From Prevotella sp. (lineage in GTDB: Bacteria > Bacteroidota > Bacteroidia > Bacteroidales > Bacteroidaceae): a DNA stretch of 64,000 nt. A program made the position numbers and the translations under genes. The first letter of the stretch is position 1. The number at the start of each line of letters is the position of its first letter. The stretch covers positions 156,391-220,390 of the forward strand of contig SUYI01000002.1 in assembly GCA_015060485.1 (NCBI GenBank), written 5' to 3'. Of the stretch, positions 36,683-47,200 are shown in pieces. Below the pieces are notes generated by a model. The model was not told the DNA's origin, did not search any database, and saw only the letters and a list, made by a program, of their open reading frames with translations.

Positions 36683-37278
36683 AAGACGTTCCACCGATTC
36701 TTGAAATAGGAGGTGTGCTCATCTCCTCTGAAATTCTGACAGAGTGCTTTTGCTGCGACTACGAGAAGTGCAAGGGTATCTGTTGTGTGGAAGGCGATGC
36801 AGGAGCCCCTGTGACGATGGAGGAGATTGCTGCCATTGAGGGTTCTTTGGGCATTGTCTGGTCGGACCTTTCTGCTTCTGCCCAAAGTGTTATCGATATG
36901 CAAGGAGTGGCATATGCCGATAAGGATGGGGATTTGGTGACAAGTATCGTGAGAGGCAAAGACTGCGTGTTTACATGCTACGAGGGTGACAACTGCCTTT
37001 GCGCGCTGGAAAAGGCTTTCCGCAATGGTAAGTCGACATTCTGTAAACCCATCAGTTGCGCGCTTTATCCCATCCGTGAGAAAAACTTCGGTAATGGACT
37101 CATAGGTCTGAACTACAACCGCTGGGCAGTGTGCAAGGATGCCGTTGAAAAAGGAAAAGCATTGCGCCTTCCCGTTTATCAGTTTTTGAAAGAACCGCTC
37201 ATTCGTCGCTTTGGTGAAGCGTGGTATGAGGAACTCTGTGAGGTGGCCAACCAGCTGCTTACTGCTGAGAACAAATAG
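36676..37278 (+). CDS. DUF3109 family Cys-rich protein
   Basis: A 200-residue soluble protein starting at the ATG that overlaps the ung stop. It has about ten cysteines in pairs (CFCCDYEKCKGICC, CVFTCYEGDNCLCALE, FCKPISCALYPI), the hallmark of DUF3109, probably binding zinc or an Fe-S cluster. The function is unknown. The overlap implies translational coupling with ung. It ends with no gap against the convergent GH95 gene. Confidence 0.9.
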   Translation: MVKDVPPILEIGGVLISSEILTECFCCDYEKCKGICCVEGDAGAPVTMEEIAAIEGSLGIVWSDLSASAQSVIDMQGVAYADKDGDLVTSIVRGKDCVFTCYEGDNCLCALEKAFRNGKSTFCKPISCALYPIREKNFGNGLIGLNYNRWAVCKDAVEKGKALRLPVYQFLKEPLIRRFGEAWYEELCEVANQLLTAENK

Positions 37279-39636
37279 TTACCACGTCTTGACAGGTAAG
37301 TTTTGTCCGGCTTTCAGTTTGATAGTTTTCTGTTGACCATTATATAATAAGGTAACGGTGCCGGCATGCTTGGCCTTGATGCTGGCTGAACGCACCTTAC
37401 CACCTTTCCATTCGAAACTGACCTCATAGCCTCCACGGGCACAGAGTCCTGAGACGGCTCCCTCGTTCCATTCTTGAGGACAGGCTGGAAGTAGTTCGAT
37501 AACGGTTGCTTGCTTTTGACCCTTAACTGATGCCAATTGACTCTGCACCAGCATCTCACATACACCTGCCGTACCTCCGAAATTGCCGTCAATCTGGAAA
37601 GGCGGATGGGCGTCGAAGAGGTTAGGATAGGTGCCGCCACCATTACTGTAATTGGGGCTTTTGTTTCCTTCTGGTGCTACGGCAGTAAGCAGTTTGCGAT
37701 AAATCTGATAGGCCTTCTCGCCGTTGTGTAGTCGTGCCCACAAGTTGATGCGCCAACCCGTGCTCCATCCCGTCGTTTCGTCGCCCTTCTGGATGAGCGT
37801 CTGCTCACAGGCTTTTTGCAGGTTGGATTCTGTCAGATGATTTCCCGGGAAGAGCCCAATGAGGTGTGACTGGTGACGATGGCGCGTGTCAAAGTCCTGC
37901 CAGTCGTAGTACCACTCGTTGAGGTCACCCTCCTTACCGATGGTGTAAGGATGCAGGCGTTTTAACGCCGTTTTGTATGTGGCGATGTTATCGCCACAAA
38001 TAGAACCTGCAGCACAGACATCAGTCAGCAGTTCGCGGATGATGGCCAAGTCGGCCGTACCCCCATAACACGTAACGCCATGGTAGCCTTTGTCCGTAAC
38101 GTATTCGTTTTCTGGCGAGGTGCTGGGTGCTGTGATGAGTTCCGAGGGATTATGAGGGTTGGCGATGAGCCAGTCGAGGCAGAAGTCGGCAGCACCTTTC
38201 ATGAGCGGATAAACCACATTCCTCAGGTATTCCTTGTCTTGTGTAAAAAGATAGTGTTCCCACAGCGTTTGCACCAGCCAGGCACCACCCATATTCCAAC
38301 AGCTCCACATGGGACTCTCGCGATTCTCGCCCACAGGATTGGTCATTGCCCAAAGGTCGCTGTTGTGGCTGGCACACCAGCCGTTATCGATGCCATAGAA
38401 GTGGTGTGCCGTATGGCGTCCGTTCTTAGCCAGCGCTCGGACAAAGTCATCCAACGGCTCTGCCATCTCAGCGAGATTGGCCGTAAAGGCTGGCCAGTAA
38501 TTCTCCTCCAAGTTGATGTTCATGGTGTAGTTACCTCGCCAGGGAGACCAAAGCTGAGGGGCCCACAGTCCTTGCAGATTGGCCGGAACGCCCTTGGTGC
38601 GAGAGCAGGAAATCAACAGGTAACGACCAAACTGGAAGTATAGCGTTTCGAGATAGCGGTTGTTGATGCCTTCTCGTAACAAGCGGTCGGTAGGCACGTC
38701 TTGTTTGTCGTCGTAGTACGACGACATACCCAACTGGAGTTTCACGCGGTCGTAGTATTGCTGGTAGTCGGCAATATGACGACGGCGGAACTCGTCGTAG
38801 CTAAGATTCCGGGTATGCCAGATGTCGTCGGAAGCTTTCTCCAGATAGGATGCACCCTCTTTCACAGGATGCTTGTCATAGCCATTAAAGCTGGTTTCGT
38901 TGACCAGATAGACAATGGCCTCCTTAGCATTCGAGATGGTGAGGGTGGAGTCCGCAGCATGAACGTTGCCATCCGTAGTGACCTGTAGCATGGTGCAGAA
39001 ATGGATGGTCTCCATAGGATCGCCCGTAGCATGACCTGTCATGGTGAGTTGGTTGTTACTTCCTTTCACCTGATGGGGCACCTGTGCCGTCATGACTATT
39101 TTGCAGTTGATGTCGCCTTTCATTCGGATGGCGATGAGTTTATCAGGGTTCGAAGCGAAATACTCTCGTGTGAAAGTCTTGCCGTTGCGAACGAAACGGT
39201 CGTTGATGAGGGCACTGTCAAGATTCAGTTCTCGACGATAAGCACTCGTATTTCCCTTGTTCTCATCAATGATATAGAGGGTGCCCAATGGCTGATAGAA
39301 CTCCGAGTTATGCCCCTCGACGTGCAGTTGCAGCGAGTCGGCTCGGGCATAGTCTTCGGCAAACAAGGCCTTGCGGATTTCAGAAATCCACTTAGCGGCC
39401 CCTGCTCCTTCCTGATGGTCGACGGGTTTACCTGTCCAGAATGTGATGTCGTTCAAGTGGATGAGGCAGGTGTCTGCGCCACCATATACCAATGCCCCTA
39501 ACTTGCCGTTGCCAATGGGCAGCGACTCTTCGAAATAACGCGCCTCGTGGTTGTACATCAACCGCATGGCGGGCTGTGTCTGTGCCGTACCACTCAGTGT
39601 GGCCAACAACGCGAGAATTGTTAGTAGTTGCTTCAT
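37279..39636 (-). CDS. GH95 family alpha-L-fucosidase / alpha-L-galactosidase (second copy)
   Basis: A 785-residue secreted GH95 (signal peptide ending SGTAQ). Key residues: N373/N375 in TMNINLEENYWP, E509 in SPENEY, and the Asp in IDGNFGG. It is diverged from the 4.2-kb GH95, so the two are not a recent duplicate. The residue two before N373 is again Thr. Promoter boxes on the minus strand lie at 39645-39675, back to back with the rubrerythrin promoter. It is convergent with the DUF3109 gene. Confidence 0.94.
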   Translation of the reverse strand: MKQLLTILALLATLSGTAQTQPAMRLMYNHEARYFEESLPIGNGKLGALVYGGADTCLIHLNDITFWTGKPVDHQEGAGAAKWISEIRKALFAEDYARADSLQLHVEGHNSEFYQPLGTLYIIDENKGNTSAYRRELNLDSALINDRFVRNGKTFTREYFASNPDKLIAIRMKGDINCKIVMTAQVPHQVKGSNNQLTMTGHATGDPMETIHFCTMLQVTTDGNVHAADSTLTISNAKEAIVYLVNETSFNGYDKHPVKEGASYLEKASDDIWHTRNLSYDEFRRRHIADYQQYYDRVKLQLGMSSYYDDKQDVPTDRLLREGINNRYLETLYFQFGRYLLISCSRTKGVPANLQGLWAPQLWSPWRGNYTMNINLEENYWPAFTANLAEMAEPLDDFVRALAKNGRHTAHHFYGIDNGWCASHNSDLWAMTNPVGENRESPMWSCWNMGGAWLVQTLWEHYLFTQDKEYLRNVVYPLMKGAADFCLDWLIANPHNPSELITAPSTSPENEYVTDKGYHGVTCYGGTADLAIIRELLTDVCAAGSICGDNIATYKTALKRLHPYTIGKEGDLNEWYYDWQDFDTRHRHQSHLIGLFPGNHLTESNLQKACEQTLIQKGDETTGWSTGWRINLWARLHNGEKAYQIYRKLLTAVAPEGNKSPNYSNGGGTYPNLFDAHPPFQIDGNFGGTAGVCEMLVQSQLASVKGQKQATVIELLPACPQEWNEGAVSGLCARGGYEVSFEWKGGKVRSASIKAKHAGTVTLLYNGQQKTIKLKAGQNLPVKTW

Positions 39637-39644
39637 AATGGAAG

Positions 39645-39675
39645 CAAAGTTATGAAAAAGTAAGCAAAAAACAAA
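39645..39675 (-). promoter_or_regulatory. promoter of second GH95
   Basis: Read on the minus strand: TTTG (39672-39675), a 19-nt spacer, and TAACTTTG (39645-39652), 8 bp before the ATG, so the leader would be nearly absent. Confidence 0.7.
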
Positions 39676-39681
39676 AAGAAA

Positions 39682-39713
39682 TTTGGAAAATTGCGCAATT
39701 TACCTTATCTTTG
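39682..39713 (+). promoter_or_regulatory. rubrerythrin promoter
   Basis: TTTG (39682-39685), a 20-nt spacer, and TATCTTTG (39706-39713), 45 bp before the ATG. Confidence 0.85.
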
Positions 39714-39758
39714 CCGAGCAAAACAGATTTTTTATTCACTAACAAAACAAATACAACT

Positions 39759-40301
39759 ATGAAAGAACTGAAAGGAACAAAAACAGAGAAGAACTTGCAG
39801 GAAGCCTTTGCAGGTGAGTCAATGGCTCGTAACAAGTACACTTATTGGGCTTCAAAGGCCAAGAAGGACGGCTATGTACAGATTGCTGCAATCTTTGAGG
39901 AGACAGCTGCCAACGAGAAGGAACATGCCAAGATGTGGTTCAAACTCTTAGAGGGAGGTGCCATCAAGGACACTGCTGCTAATCTGGAAGCTGCTGCTGG
40001 CGGTGAGAATTTCGAGTGGACGGACATGTATGCCCGTATGGCCCGTGAGGCTCGCGAAGAAGGCTTTGACGAGATTGCCAAGAAGTTTGAGGGTGTTGCT
40101 GCCATTGAGAAGGAACACGAGGAGCGCTATCGCAAGCTGTTGGACAATGTCCGCAAGGAGCGTGTCTTCTCGAAGGATGGCGATGTTATCTGGCAGTGTG
40201 CAAACTGTGGTCACATCGTTATTGGCAAGCAGGCTCCAGACGAATGCCCTGTCTGCAATCATCCCCAGTCTTATTTCCAGGTAAAGGCTGAGAACTATTA
40301 A
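39759..40301 (+). CDS. rubrerythrin
   Basis: A 180-residue rubrerythrin that reduces hydrogen peroxide in anaerobes. Residues about 1-140 form the ferritin-like diiron four-helix bundle ([31 protein letters not shown]). Residues about 147-180 form a rubredoxin-type FeS4 domain (CANCGH and CPVCNH). The start at MKELKGTK is preferred; an earlier in-frame ATG at 39711 overlaps the promoter. It is followed by a bidirectional terminator. Confidence 0.96.
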   Translation: MKELKGTKTEKNLQEAFAGESMARNKYTYWASKAKKDGYVQIAAIFEETAANEKEHAKMWFKLLEGGAIKDTAANLEAAAGGENFEWTDMYARMAREAREEGFDEIAKKFEGVAAIEKEHEERYRKLLDNVRKERVFSKDGDVIWQCANCGHIVIGKQAPDECPVCNHPQSYFQVKAENY

Positions 40302-40315
40302 AAGAAACGTAAAAA

Positions 40316-40357
40316 AAGAACGAGGGTTTGCATGCTAAGATGGGAACCCTCGTTTTT
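40316..40357. terminator. bidirectional terminator between rubrerythrin and fucP-type gene
   Basis: AACGAGGGTT (40319-40328) pairs exactly with AACCCTCGTT (40345-40354). An A-run lies on the left and a T-run on the right, so it serves both convergent genes. Confidence 0.85.
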
Positions 40358-40371
40358 GATGGATTCTGTTT

Positions 40372-41685
40372 TTAGTGGCTACGCTGATAGGTGCGATAGC
40401 CGTAAACGATGATGACTAGGAAGCACAACAAGGGCAGGATGAACGAAATGTTGACGGCCGGCATACCAAAGACCTCGTGCTGATCGATGATTTTTGCCTG
40501 TAACGGGGGCAGCACGCTACCGCCGAGAATGGCCATAATCAATCCTGCGGCACCAAACTTTGCATCGTCGCCCAAGCCTTGCAGGGCAATGCCGTAGATG
40601 GTGGGGAACATCAGTGACATACAGGCCGAGATGGCCACCAGACAATAGAGTCCCCAACGCCCGTCGATGAAGATGACGCCACAGGTGAGCAAGGCTCCTA
40701 CAGCAGCGAGAACACCCAACAGCGTTCCCGCATTGATATACTTGAGGAAGTAGGTGCAGATGAAACGGCTTGAAACAAAGATGACCATTGCAATGATATT
40801 GTAGGTCTGTGACATCACTTCAGCCTCCTGCTCGCCCATTCCTTCGTTCATCAATACGCGCGTACCGTATTGTATGATGAAGGTCCAGCACATAATCTGT
40901 ACACCCACATAGAAGAACTGGGCGATGACGCCTTCGCGATAGTAGTCAATACGGCAGATACGCTTCAAGGTAGCCAGTGGGCGTACGTCGTGGTTCTTAT
41001 CGGCATTATGGGGCATCTTGGTGAAATAGATAACCAGAAACATCAGTGCAATGACGGCTCCAATGGCCAGATAGGGTGCTATCAACACGCTGAGGTCAGA
41101 ATCGCGCATGGCGGCAAATTCTGTGTCAGACAGCATGGCGCGCTCTTCTGTTGAGGCTGGATTCAATTGTGCCTGAATGAAGTTCATGGCGACATACATG
41201 CCACAAAGCGAACCCATGGGATTGAAGCACTGGGCCATGTTCAGACGGCGCGTGGCAGTTTCCTCTGTGCCCATTGACAGGATATAGGGATTGCACGATG
41301 TCTCCAGGAACGACAGTCCGCAGGTCAGGATAAAGTAGGCCACCAGGAAGGGATAATACATACCCGTCCATGAGGCTGGCAGGAAGAGCAGTGCACCTAC
41401 TGCATAAAGGCCCAAGCCCATCAGCACGCCTGCTTTATAGGAGTATTTGCGGATGAACATAGCGGCAGGGAAAGCCATCGCGAAATAACCGCCATAGAAG
41501 GCCACCTGTACCAAGGCACCATCTGTAACGCTCATACGGAAAATCTTGGAGAAAGCTTTCACCATGGGGTTGGTGATATCGTTGGCAAAGCCCCATAGGG
41601 CAAAACACGATGTAACAAGAATAAATGGTATGAGGTAGCTCACACCGTCATGGGAGATGATTGATTCTTTCTTCTGCTGGTCCAT
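40372..41685 (-). CDS. FucP-type sugar:H+ symporter (MFS)
   Basis: A 437-residue, 12-helix major facilitator of the FHS/FucP subfamily. Diagnostic stretches are FALWGFANDITNPMVKAF in helix 1 and GLSFLETSCNPYILSMG in helix 4. FucP-type carriers import L-fucose, and relatives take up other monosaccharides. With two GH95 enzymes and a fucose-isomerase-type protein in the window, L-fucose or L-galactose uptake is the best guess. It has its own promoter on the minus strand. Confidence 0.9.
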   Translation of the reverse strand: MDQQKKESIISHDGVSYLIPFILVTSCFALWGFANDITNPMVKAFSKIFRMSVTDGALVQVAFYGGYFAMAFPAAMFIRKYSYKAGVLMGLGLYAVGALLFLPASWTGMYYPFLVAYFILTCGLSFLETSCNPYILSMGTEETATRRLNMAQCFNPMGSLCGMYVAMNFIQAQLNPASTEERAMLSDTEFAAMRDSDLSVLIAPYLAIGAVIALMFLVIYFTKMPHNADKNHDVRPLATLKRICRIDYYREGVIAQFFYVGVQIMCWTFIIQYGTRVLMNEGMGEQEAEVMSQTYNIIAMVIFVSSRFICTYFLKYINAGTLLGVLAAVGALLTCGVIFIDGRWGLYCLVAISACMSLMFPTIYGIALQGLGDDAKFGAAGLIMAILGGSVLPPLQAKIIDQHEVFGMPAVNISFILPLLCFLVIIVYGYRTYQRSH

Positions 41686-41714
41686 TGTTGTCTGGTTTCT
41701 ATTTATAGTGGTTG

Positions 41715-41745
41715 CAAAGGTAGTGCAAAATAGCTAAATAACAAA
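41715..41745 (-). promoter_or_regulatory. promoter of FucP-type gene
   Basis: Minus strand: TTTG (41742-41745), a 19-nt spacer, and TACCTTTG (41715-41722), 29 bp before the ATG. Confidence 0.8.
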
Positions 41746-41821
41746 ATAAAATCTGAGTCTCTTGGCTTGTTTTTACATATTTTAATTGTGCTACGCATGA
41801 CATCCACCCTATAGATACGTC

Positions 41822-41839
41822 TTATTATTAAAATAATAA
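41822..41839. promoter_or_regulatory. AT-rich palindrome upstream of the lyase operon
   Basis: TTATTATT-AA-AATAATAA, 27 bp before the lyase ATG. It may be an operator; no clear -33/-7 pair is visible nearby. Confidence 0.35.
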
Positions 41840-41865
41840 CACTTACAGGTAAATTAGAGGTAACT

Positions 41866-43632
41866 ATGAAGCAATCGTTATTGATGGTGGTACTGCTGTT
41901 TTCATTGTCAGCTAGCGCCCAGTATCCGGACTTGACCAACGAGGCCAAGCAATTGATAGAACAACAAAAGAAGCAATGGAAGGCCCATAGCGATTCTGCT
42001 TGGGAGGTGGCGTTTCCTATTGTAATAGAAGAGGCTAAGGCAGGTCGTCCTTACGTGCCCTGGGCAGCTCGTCCCTACGATTTGCGTCAGGCCAAGATTC
42101 CTGCATTCCCTGGTGCTGAGGGCGGTGGTATGTATACCTTTGGTGGACGAGGCGGAAAGGTGCTTACCGTTACCAATTTGAACGATGACGGACCAGGCTC
42201 GTTCCGTTGGGCTTGTGAGCAAGGCGGAGCACGCATTGTGGTATTCAACGTGTCAGGTATTATTCGTTTAAAATCACCCATCTATGTTCGTGCACCCTAT
42301 ATCACGATTGCCGGACAGACGGCTCCTGGCGATGGTATCTGCATAGCAGGAGAGTCGTTCCAGGTTGACACTCACGACGTCATTGTCCGCCACATGCGTT
42401 TCCGTCGTGGTGAGACGCTGGTGACCAATCGTGAAGACTCGTTTGGTGGTAACCCCGTGGGTAACATCATGATTGACCATTGTTCGTGTGAATGGGGATT
42501 AGACGAAAACATCTCGTTCTATCGCCACATGTTCGACATGCACGATGGGAAACCTAATCGTAAGGAACCGACAGTCAACGTCACCATCCAGAATACTATT
42601 AGTGCCAAAGCTCTCGACACTTGGAACCATGCCTTTGGCTCGACCATCGGAGGCGAGAACACCACTTTTATGCGCAACCTGTGGGCTGACAATACGGGCC
42701 GCAATCCCAGTATCGGTTGGGGTGGTGTGTTCAACTACATCAATAACGTGGTATACAACTGGGTACACCGTACGGCAGACGGTGGCGAGTTTACTACCAT
42801 GTCGAACTTCATCAACAACTACTACAAACCTGGTCCTCTGACTCCGAAGGATACTCCTGTTGGTCATCGTATTGTGAAGTCGGAAAGCCGTTCGCAGGGC
42901 TTGTTCCCTTTCAAACAGTTTGGACGTGTCTATGCGGTGGGAAATATCATGGAGGGCTATCCTGAAATTACCAAGGACAACTGGAATGGTGGTATCCAGA
43001 CAGCGGATAAGGATGGTGAGATGGACCAGACGGAGTTGGCGCTGATGCGTTCGAACGAGCCTTTTGAGATGCCTTATCTGAAGATTATGGGTACTGAACA
43101 GGCTTTCGAATGGGTGCTCTCGAATGCTGGAGCAACCATCCCTTGTCGTGACCTTGTTGACCAGCGTATCTGTGAGGAGGTTCGTACAGGACAGGCTTAC
43201 TACGTAAAGGACTATGAGAAGGAACTGGCCAAAATTGAGAAGAAAACAGGTGTGAAGCAGAACCCTTATGGCGACATGTGGGGACTGCATCAGAAGTCAA
43301 AGAACGAAGAAGGTTTCTTCAAGTATCGTCGTCTGCCTCAAGACTCCTATAAGCAGGGTGTTATCACCGATCCTCGACAGATGGGCGGCTATCCTGAGTA
43401 CCAGGCGTGGGAGCCCTATAAAGACAGCGATATGGATGGTATGCCTGACGAGTGGGAGACACGTTATGGCTTGAATCCCAATGATGCCAGTGATGCTAAT
43501 GGCGACTGCAATGGCGACGGCTATACCAATATTGAGAAGTATATCAATGGTATCAATCCGCAAACAAAGATGGACTGGCGCAACCTGAACAACAATTACG
43601 ACACCCTAGCTGCAAAGGGAAAACTGATGTAA
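41866..43632 (+). CDS. secreted PL1-like pectate lyase
   Basis: A 588-residue secreted protein (signal peptide ending SASAQ). Residues about 80-420 form a right-handed beta-helix of the pectate-lyase type, opening with IPAFPGAEGGG, GGRGGKVLTVTNL and the strand series RIVVFNVSGII, ITIAGQTAPGDG, IMIDHCSCEWG. Near the C-terminus DSDMDGMPDEWETRYGLNP and DANGDCNGDGY are Ca2+-binding EF-hand/thrombospondin-type loops. It probably cuts homogalacturonan or rhamnogalacturonan backbone by beta-elimination. It is the first gene of a tight trio with gaps of 4 and 3 bp. Confidence 0.88.
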   Translation: MKQSLLMVVLLFSLSASAQYPDLTNEAKQLIEQQKKQWKAHSDSAWEVAFPIVIEEAKAGRPYVPWAARPYDLRQAKIPAFPGAEGGGMYTFGGRGGKVLTVTNLNDDGPGSFRWACEQGGARIVVFNVSGIIRLKSPIYVRAPYITIAGQTAPGDGICIAGESFQVDTHDVIVRHMRFRRGETLVTNREDSFGGNPVGNIMIDHCSCEWGLDENISFYRHMFDMHDGKPNRKEPTVNVTIQNTISAKALDTWNHAFGSTIGGENTTFMRNLWADNTGRNPSIGWGGVFNYINNVVYNWVHRTADGGEFTTMSNFINNYYKPGPLTPKDTPVGHRIVKSESRSQGLFPFKQFGRVYAVGNIMEGYPEITKDNWNGGIQTADKDGEMDQTELALMRSNEPFEMPYLKIMGTEQAFEWVLSNAGATIPCRDLVDQRICEEVRTGQAYYVKDYEKELAKIEKKTGVKQNPYGDMWGLHQKSKNEEGFFKYRRLPQDSYKQGVITDPRQMGGYPEYQAWEPYKDSDMDGMPDEWETRYGLNPNDASDANGDCNGDGYTNIEKYINGINPQTKMDWRNLNNNYDTLAAKGKLM

Positions 43633-43636
43633 GCTT

Positions 43637-44242
43637 ATGAAGAAGGTACTGTTTGTAACGTTTTTGTCGCTGCTCTCCATCACAGTTTCTGCCCAGGTTT
43701 CCTTAAAAACAGAAGGCCAAGATTCAGCTTATGTGGAGACCATTAAACAGCGTGCACAGAAGATCGTTGACGGACTGGGGCTGACGGATGCTCAGAAGGC
43801 TGAAAATGTCCGAAACATCATTGCCAACCGTTATTTCCTGCTCAATGATATCCATTCGAAATACGATAAAAACCAGCAGGATGCCCGTGATGCAGAACTC
43901 TATAAGCACCATTTCGAGTTGGCGTCTGCTCTTGCACTCTATTTGACAGAAGAACAGATTGATGCCGTGAAGGACGGAATGACGTTTGGCAGGCTGAAGC
44001 GCGACTATAACGCTCAGTTGGAGATGATTCCCTCTTTGACTGACGAAGAGAAAAATCAGATACTCATCTGGCTCCGTGAGGCCCGCGAGTATGCAATGGA
44101 TGCTGCCGATTCCAAAGGGAAGCATTTCTGGTTCGACAAGTATCGCGGCCGCACCAACAACTGGCTCTCTGCTCGCGGCTACGACCTGAAGAAGGAACGA
44201 GACGCATGGATGAAAAGAATAGAAGATGCTAAGAAACAATAA
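43637..44242 (+). CDS. DUF3826 family secreted protein
   Basis: A 201-residue secreted helical protein (signal peptide ending TVSAQ). LTDAQKAENVRNIIANRYF and LYLTEEQIDAVKDGMTFG are typical of DUF3826, a family found almost only in pectin-degradation clusters of Bacteroidetes. The activity is unknown. Spacing to both neighbours is 3-4 bp, implying translational coupling. Confidence 0.88.
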   Translation: MKKVLFVTFLSLLSITVSAQVSLKTEGQDSAYVETIKQRAQKIVDGLGLTDAQKAENVRNIIANRYFLLNDIHSKYDKNQQDARDAELYKHHFELASALALYLTEEQIDAVKDGMTFGRLKRDYNAQLEMIPSLTDEEKNQILIWLREAREYAMDAADSKGKHFWFDKYRGRTNNWLSARGYDLKKERDAWMKRIEDAKKQ

Positions 44243-44245
44243 AGG

Positions 44246-47200
44246 ATGCGACAATATATATTAGTCCTATCAGTCTTATTGACAGCAATACTCCCATCGG
44301 TAGCTCAAGAGGTACCGATGGATTACTCATTTTGTGGTTACCATCGCTCAGAAGTGCCCATTCCATCGGCAAAAGTAGTAGTGTATGTAGAACCTGTGGC
44401 AGGTGATAACTCTGCTTTGATTCAAGGGGCTATTGATTACCTGAGTATGCTGAAGCCTGACAAGCAGACGGGCCTGCGTGGCGCTGTGCTGTTGGCTGAA
44501 GGAACCTACGAATTGAATGAACCACTACGTATCCGTACGAGTGGTGTTGTTTTACGTGGCAGTGGACGTGATAAAACGATTCTCCGTAAGAAGGGTTACG
44601 ATCGTGGCGCGCTTTTATACATGGAAGGCACGCACGACATCCTCACCAAGGACACGCTCACCGTGTCCGACACCAAGGCAGGCGCTATTTCTGTTATTGT
44701 ACAAGGCGGTTTTTCCGCCTTGAAACAAGGTGCTCGCCTTGCTGTCTGTCGTCCTTCTACGCAGGAGTGGATTGATGCGATGGGCTGTGCCTCGTTTGGC
44801 GGCGGGAAACGAATGGGCTATTGGGCTTGGCATCCTGGCGACATCGATCTCCGATGGAATCGACAAGTTTTAGAGGTACAAGGTGCTGAAATCACTCTTG
44901 ATGCTCCTATTACCTGCAGTATTGATGAACGTTGGGGAGGCGCAAAGGCTATTATCTATGAACATCGTGGACTCGTTCAGGAATGTGGTGTCGAGAACCT
45001 GACGCTGGAATCGGATTACGACCATTCTCGCCCGATGGATGAAGACCATTGTTGGGATGGCGTCTATGTGGCTGATGCCGAGAATTGCTGGGTACGCATG
45101 GTGAACTTCCGCCATTTTGCAGGCTCTGCAGTGGTTATCCAGAAGTCGGCACAGCAGATTACCGTCGAGGACTGTAAATCGTTGGAGCCTGTTTCTGAGA
45201 TCGGTGGTTTTCGTCGTCGTCCCTTCCTGACTTTCGGTGAAATGACGCTTTTCCAGCGTTGCTACTCAGAGCATGGTATCAACGACTTTGCCGTGGGTCA
45301 TACGGCAGCTGGCCCGAATGCTTTCGTACAATGCGAGAGCTTCGAAAGCTTGGGTCCGAGTGGAGCCATTTCGTCGTGGGCGCCAGGCATTCTGTTCGAC
45401 ATCGTGAATATTGATGGCAACGACATTGTCTTCAAGAACTGGGAACTGGAGAAATTTGGTGCAGGCTGGAGCACAGCCAACAGCACCATGTGGCAGAGTA
45501 CGGCATCGGGACTCTTCTGCTACTCGCCCGACTCGCTGAACTGCAACATCTCTCATGGTTGTTGGGGGCAGATACAGGGCAATGGTGACTATACTGAGAT
45601 GAACGAGCACGTCAAGCCGTATTCGCTCTTCGCTGCTCAGTTGGAAAATCGACTGGGACGCAGTGTGGACGAGCAATGTCGAACGCTGGAGCGCAATACG
45701 AATGCCAGCAGTTCACCCACCATCGATGAAGCCATTCAGCTGGCTGAAGAAGCGATGAAACCGCGTGTTTCTATGCTAATGTGGATTGATTCCGCAGTCT
45801 TCAAGGGCGACATTTCGAAGGGTAAACTCAAGCCTTTTGTCTATAAGGAGACTCCTGTTCGTGACTTCCACACCTATCACTATGCCATTCAGAACGGCTG
45901 GCTGACGCTGAATAAAGCTGTTCTGGTGGGAGGAAAGCATCAGACACCTTGGTGGAACGGACGTACTACAGATGCCTATATGGATAAGGCCAAATATGCC
46001 TTGACACGTTTCGTTCCTGGACAGGAGCGCACGGGTGGTACGGATCGTATTGACTCTGTAGTGGCACAAATGCAACGCAACCATACCCTGCTGTTCAGTC
46101 AGAACTATGGCCTTTGGACGGATCGTCGTCGCGACGACCATGAGCGCATCCGCCGTAAGGATGGCGATGCCTGGGCTCCCTTCTTCGAACAGCCCTTCGC
46201 TCGTGTTGGCATTTCTCTCACCTCTCACCTCTCACCTCTCACTTCTGAGCTAGCTTGGGACGGTATGTCGAAATATGACCTCACCAAACTTAACAAGTGG
46301 TACTTCTGGCGATTGCAGCAATTTGCAAAAAAGGCGGAATCCATCGGCATATTGCTGAAAAATCAGCACTATTTCCAGCACAACATTCTCGAGGCAGGTG
46401 CCCATTGGGTCGACTGTCCTTGGCGCACTGCCAACAATGTGAACAATACGCCATTCCTGGAGCCTGTTAACTTCACAGGAGATAAGCGCATCTTTACGGC
46501 CACCTTGTTCTACGACGTCACCAATCCTACGCTTCGAGAACTGCATCGGCAGTATATCCGTCAGTCGTTGGATGCTTTCAAGGGACAGCCTAACGTCATT
46601 CACTCCATTGGCGAAGAGTTCACTGGCCCGCTGCATTTCGTGCAGTTCTGGCTGGACGTCATTGCCGAATGGGAACAGGAGAATGGTCCCGTCTTGGTTG
46701 ATTTGGCAGTGAATAAAGACGTTCAGGACGCTATTCTGAATGACCCTGTTCGCTCTAAAATCGTCGATATCATCGACATCGAGCAGTGGTTCTATCACGA
46801 TAAGGGCGAATATGCCCCCGAGGGTGGAGTGAATATGGCTCCACGTCAGTATGCGCGTAAGATCCGGGCAGGTAGCGCCCGCTTCGAGGATGTCTATCGG
46901 GCTGTCAGCGAGTATCGCCAGCAGTATCCTGACAAAGCCGTTGTTTATTCTGCCCAAAAAGCCCCAGAGCTTTGCTGGGCTTCGTTGTTAGCTGGCGGTT
47001 CGTGTGCTGCCATTCCTGTTATTGACAAGGCTTTCTTGGAAGAATTGTCGTTGATGGCTCCTCGCCCCTCAGACTCGCAGGGTGTTTATTTACTGGAAGG
47101 TCCCAATGGCTTCCTTGTCTATAACGATGCGGATTATACGCTCGATTTGAAGTCCGGCAAGTATGCGCTTTACCAGATTGACCGCAAAACGGGCAATATC

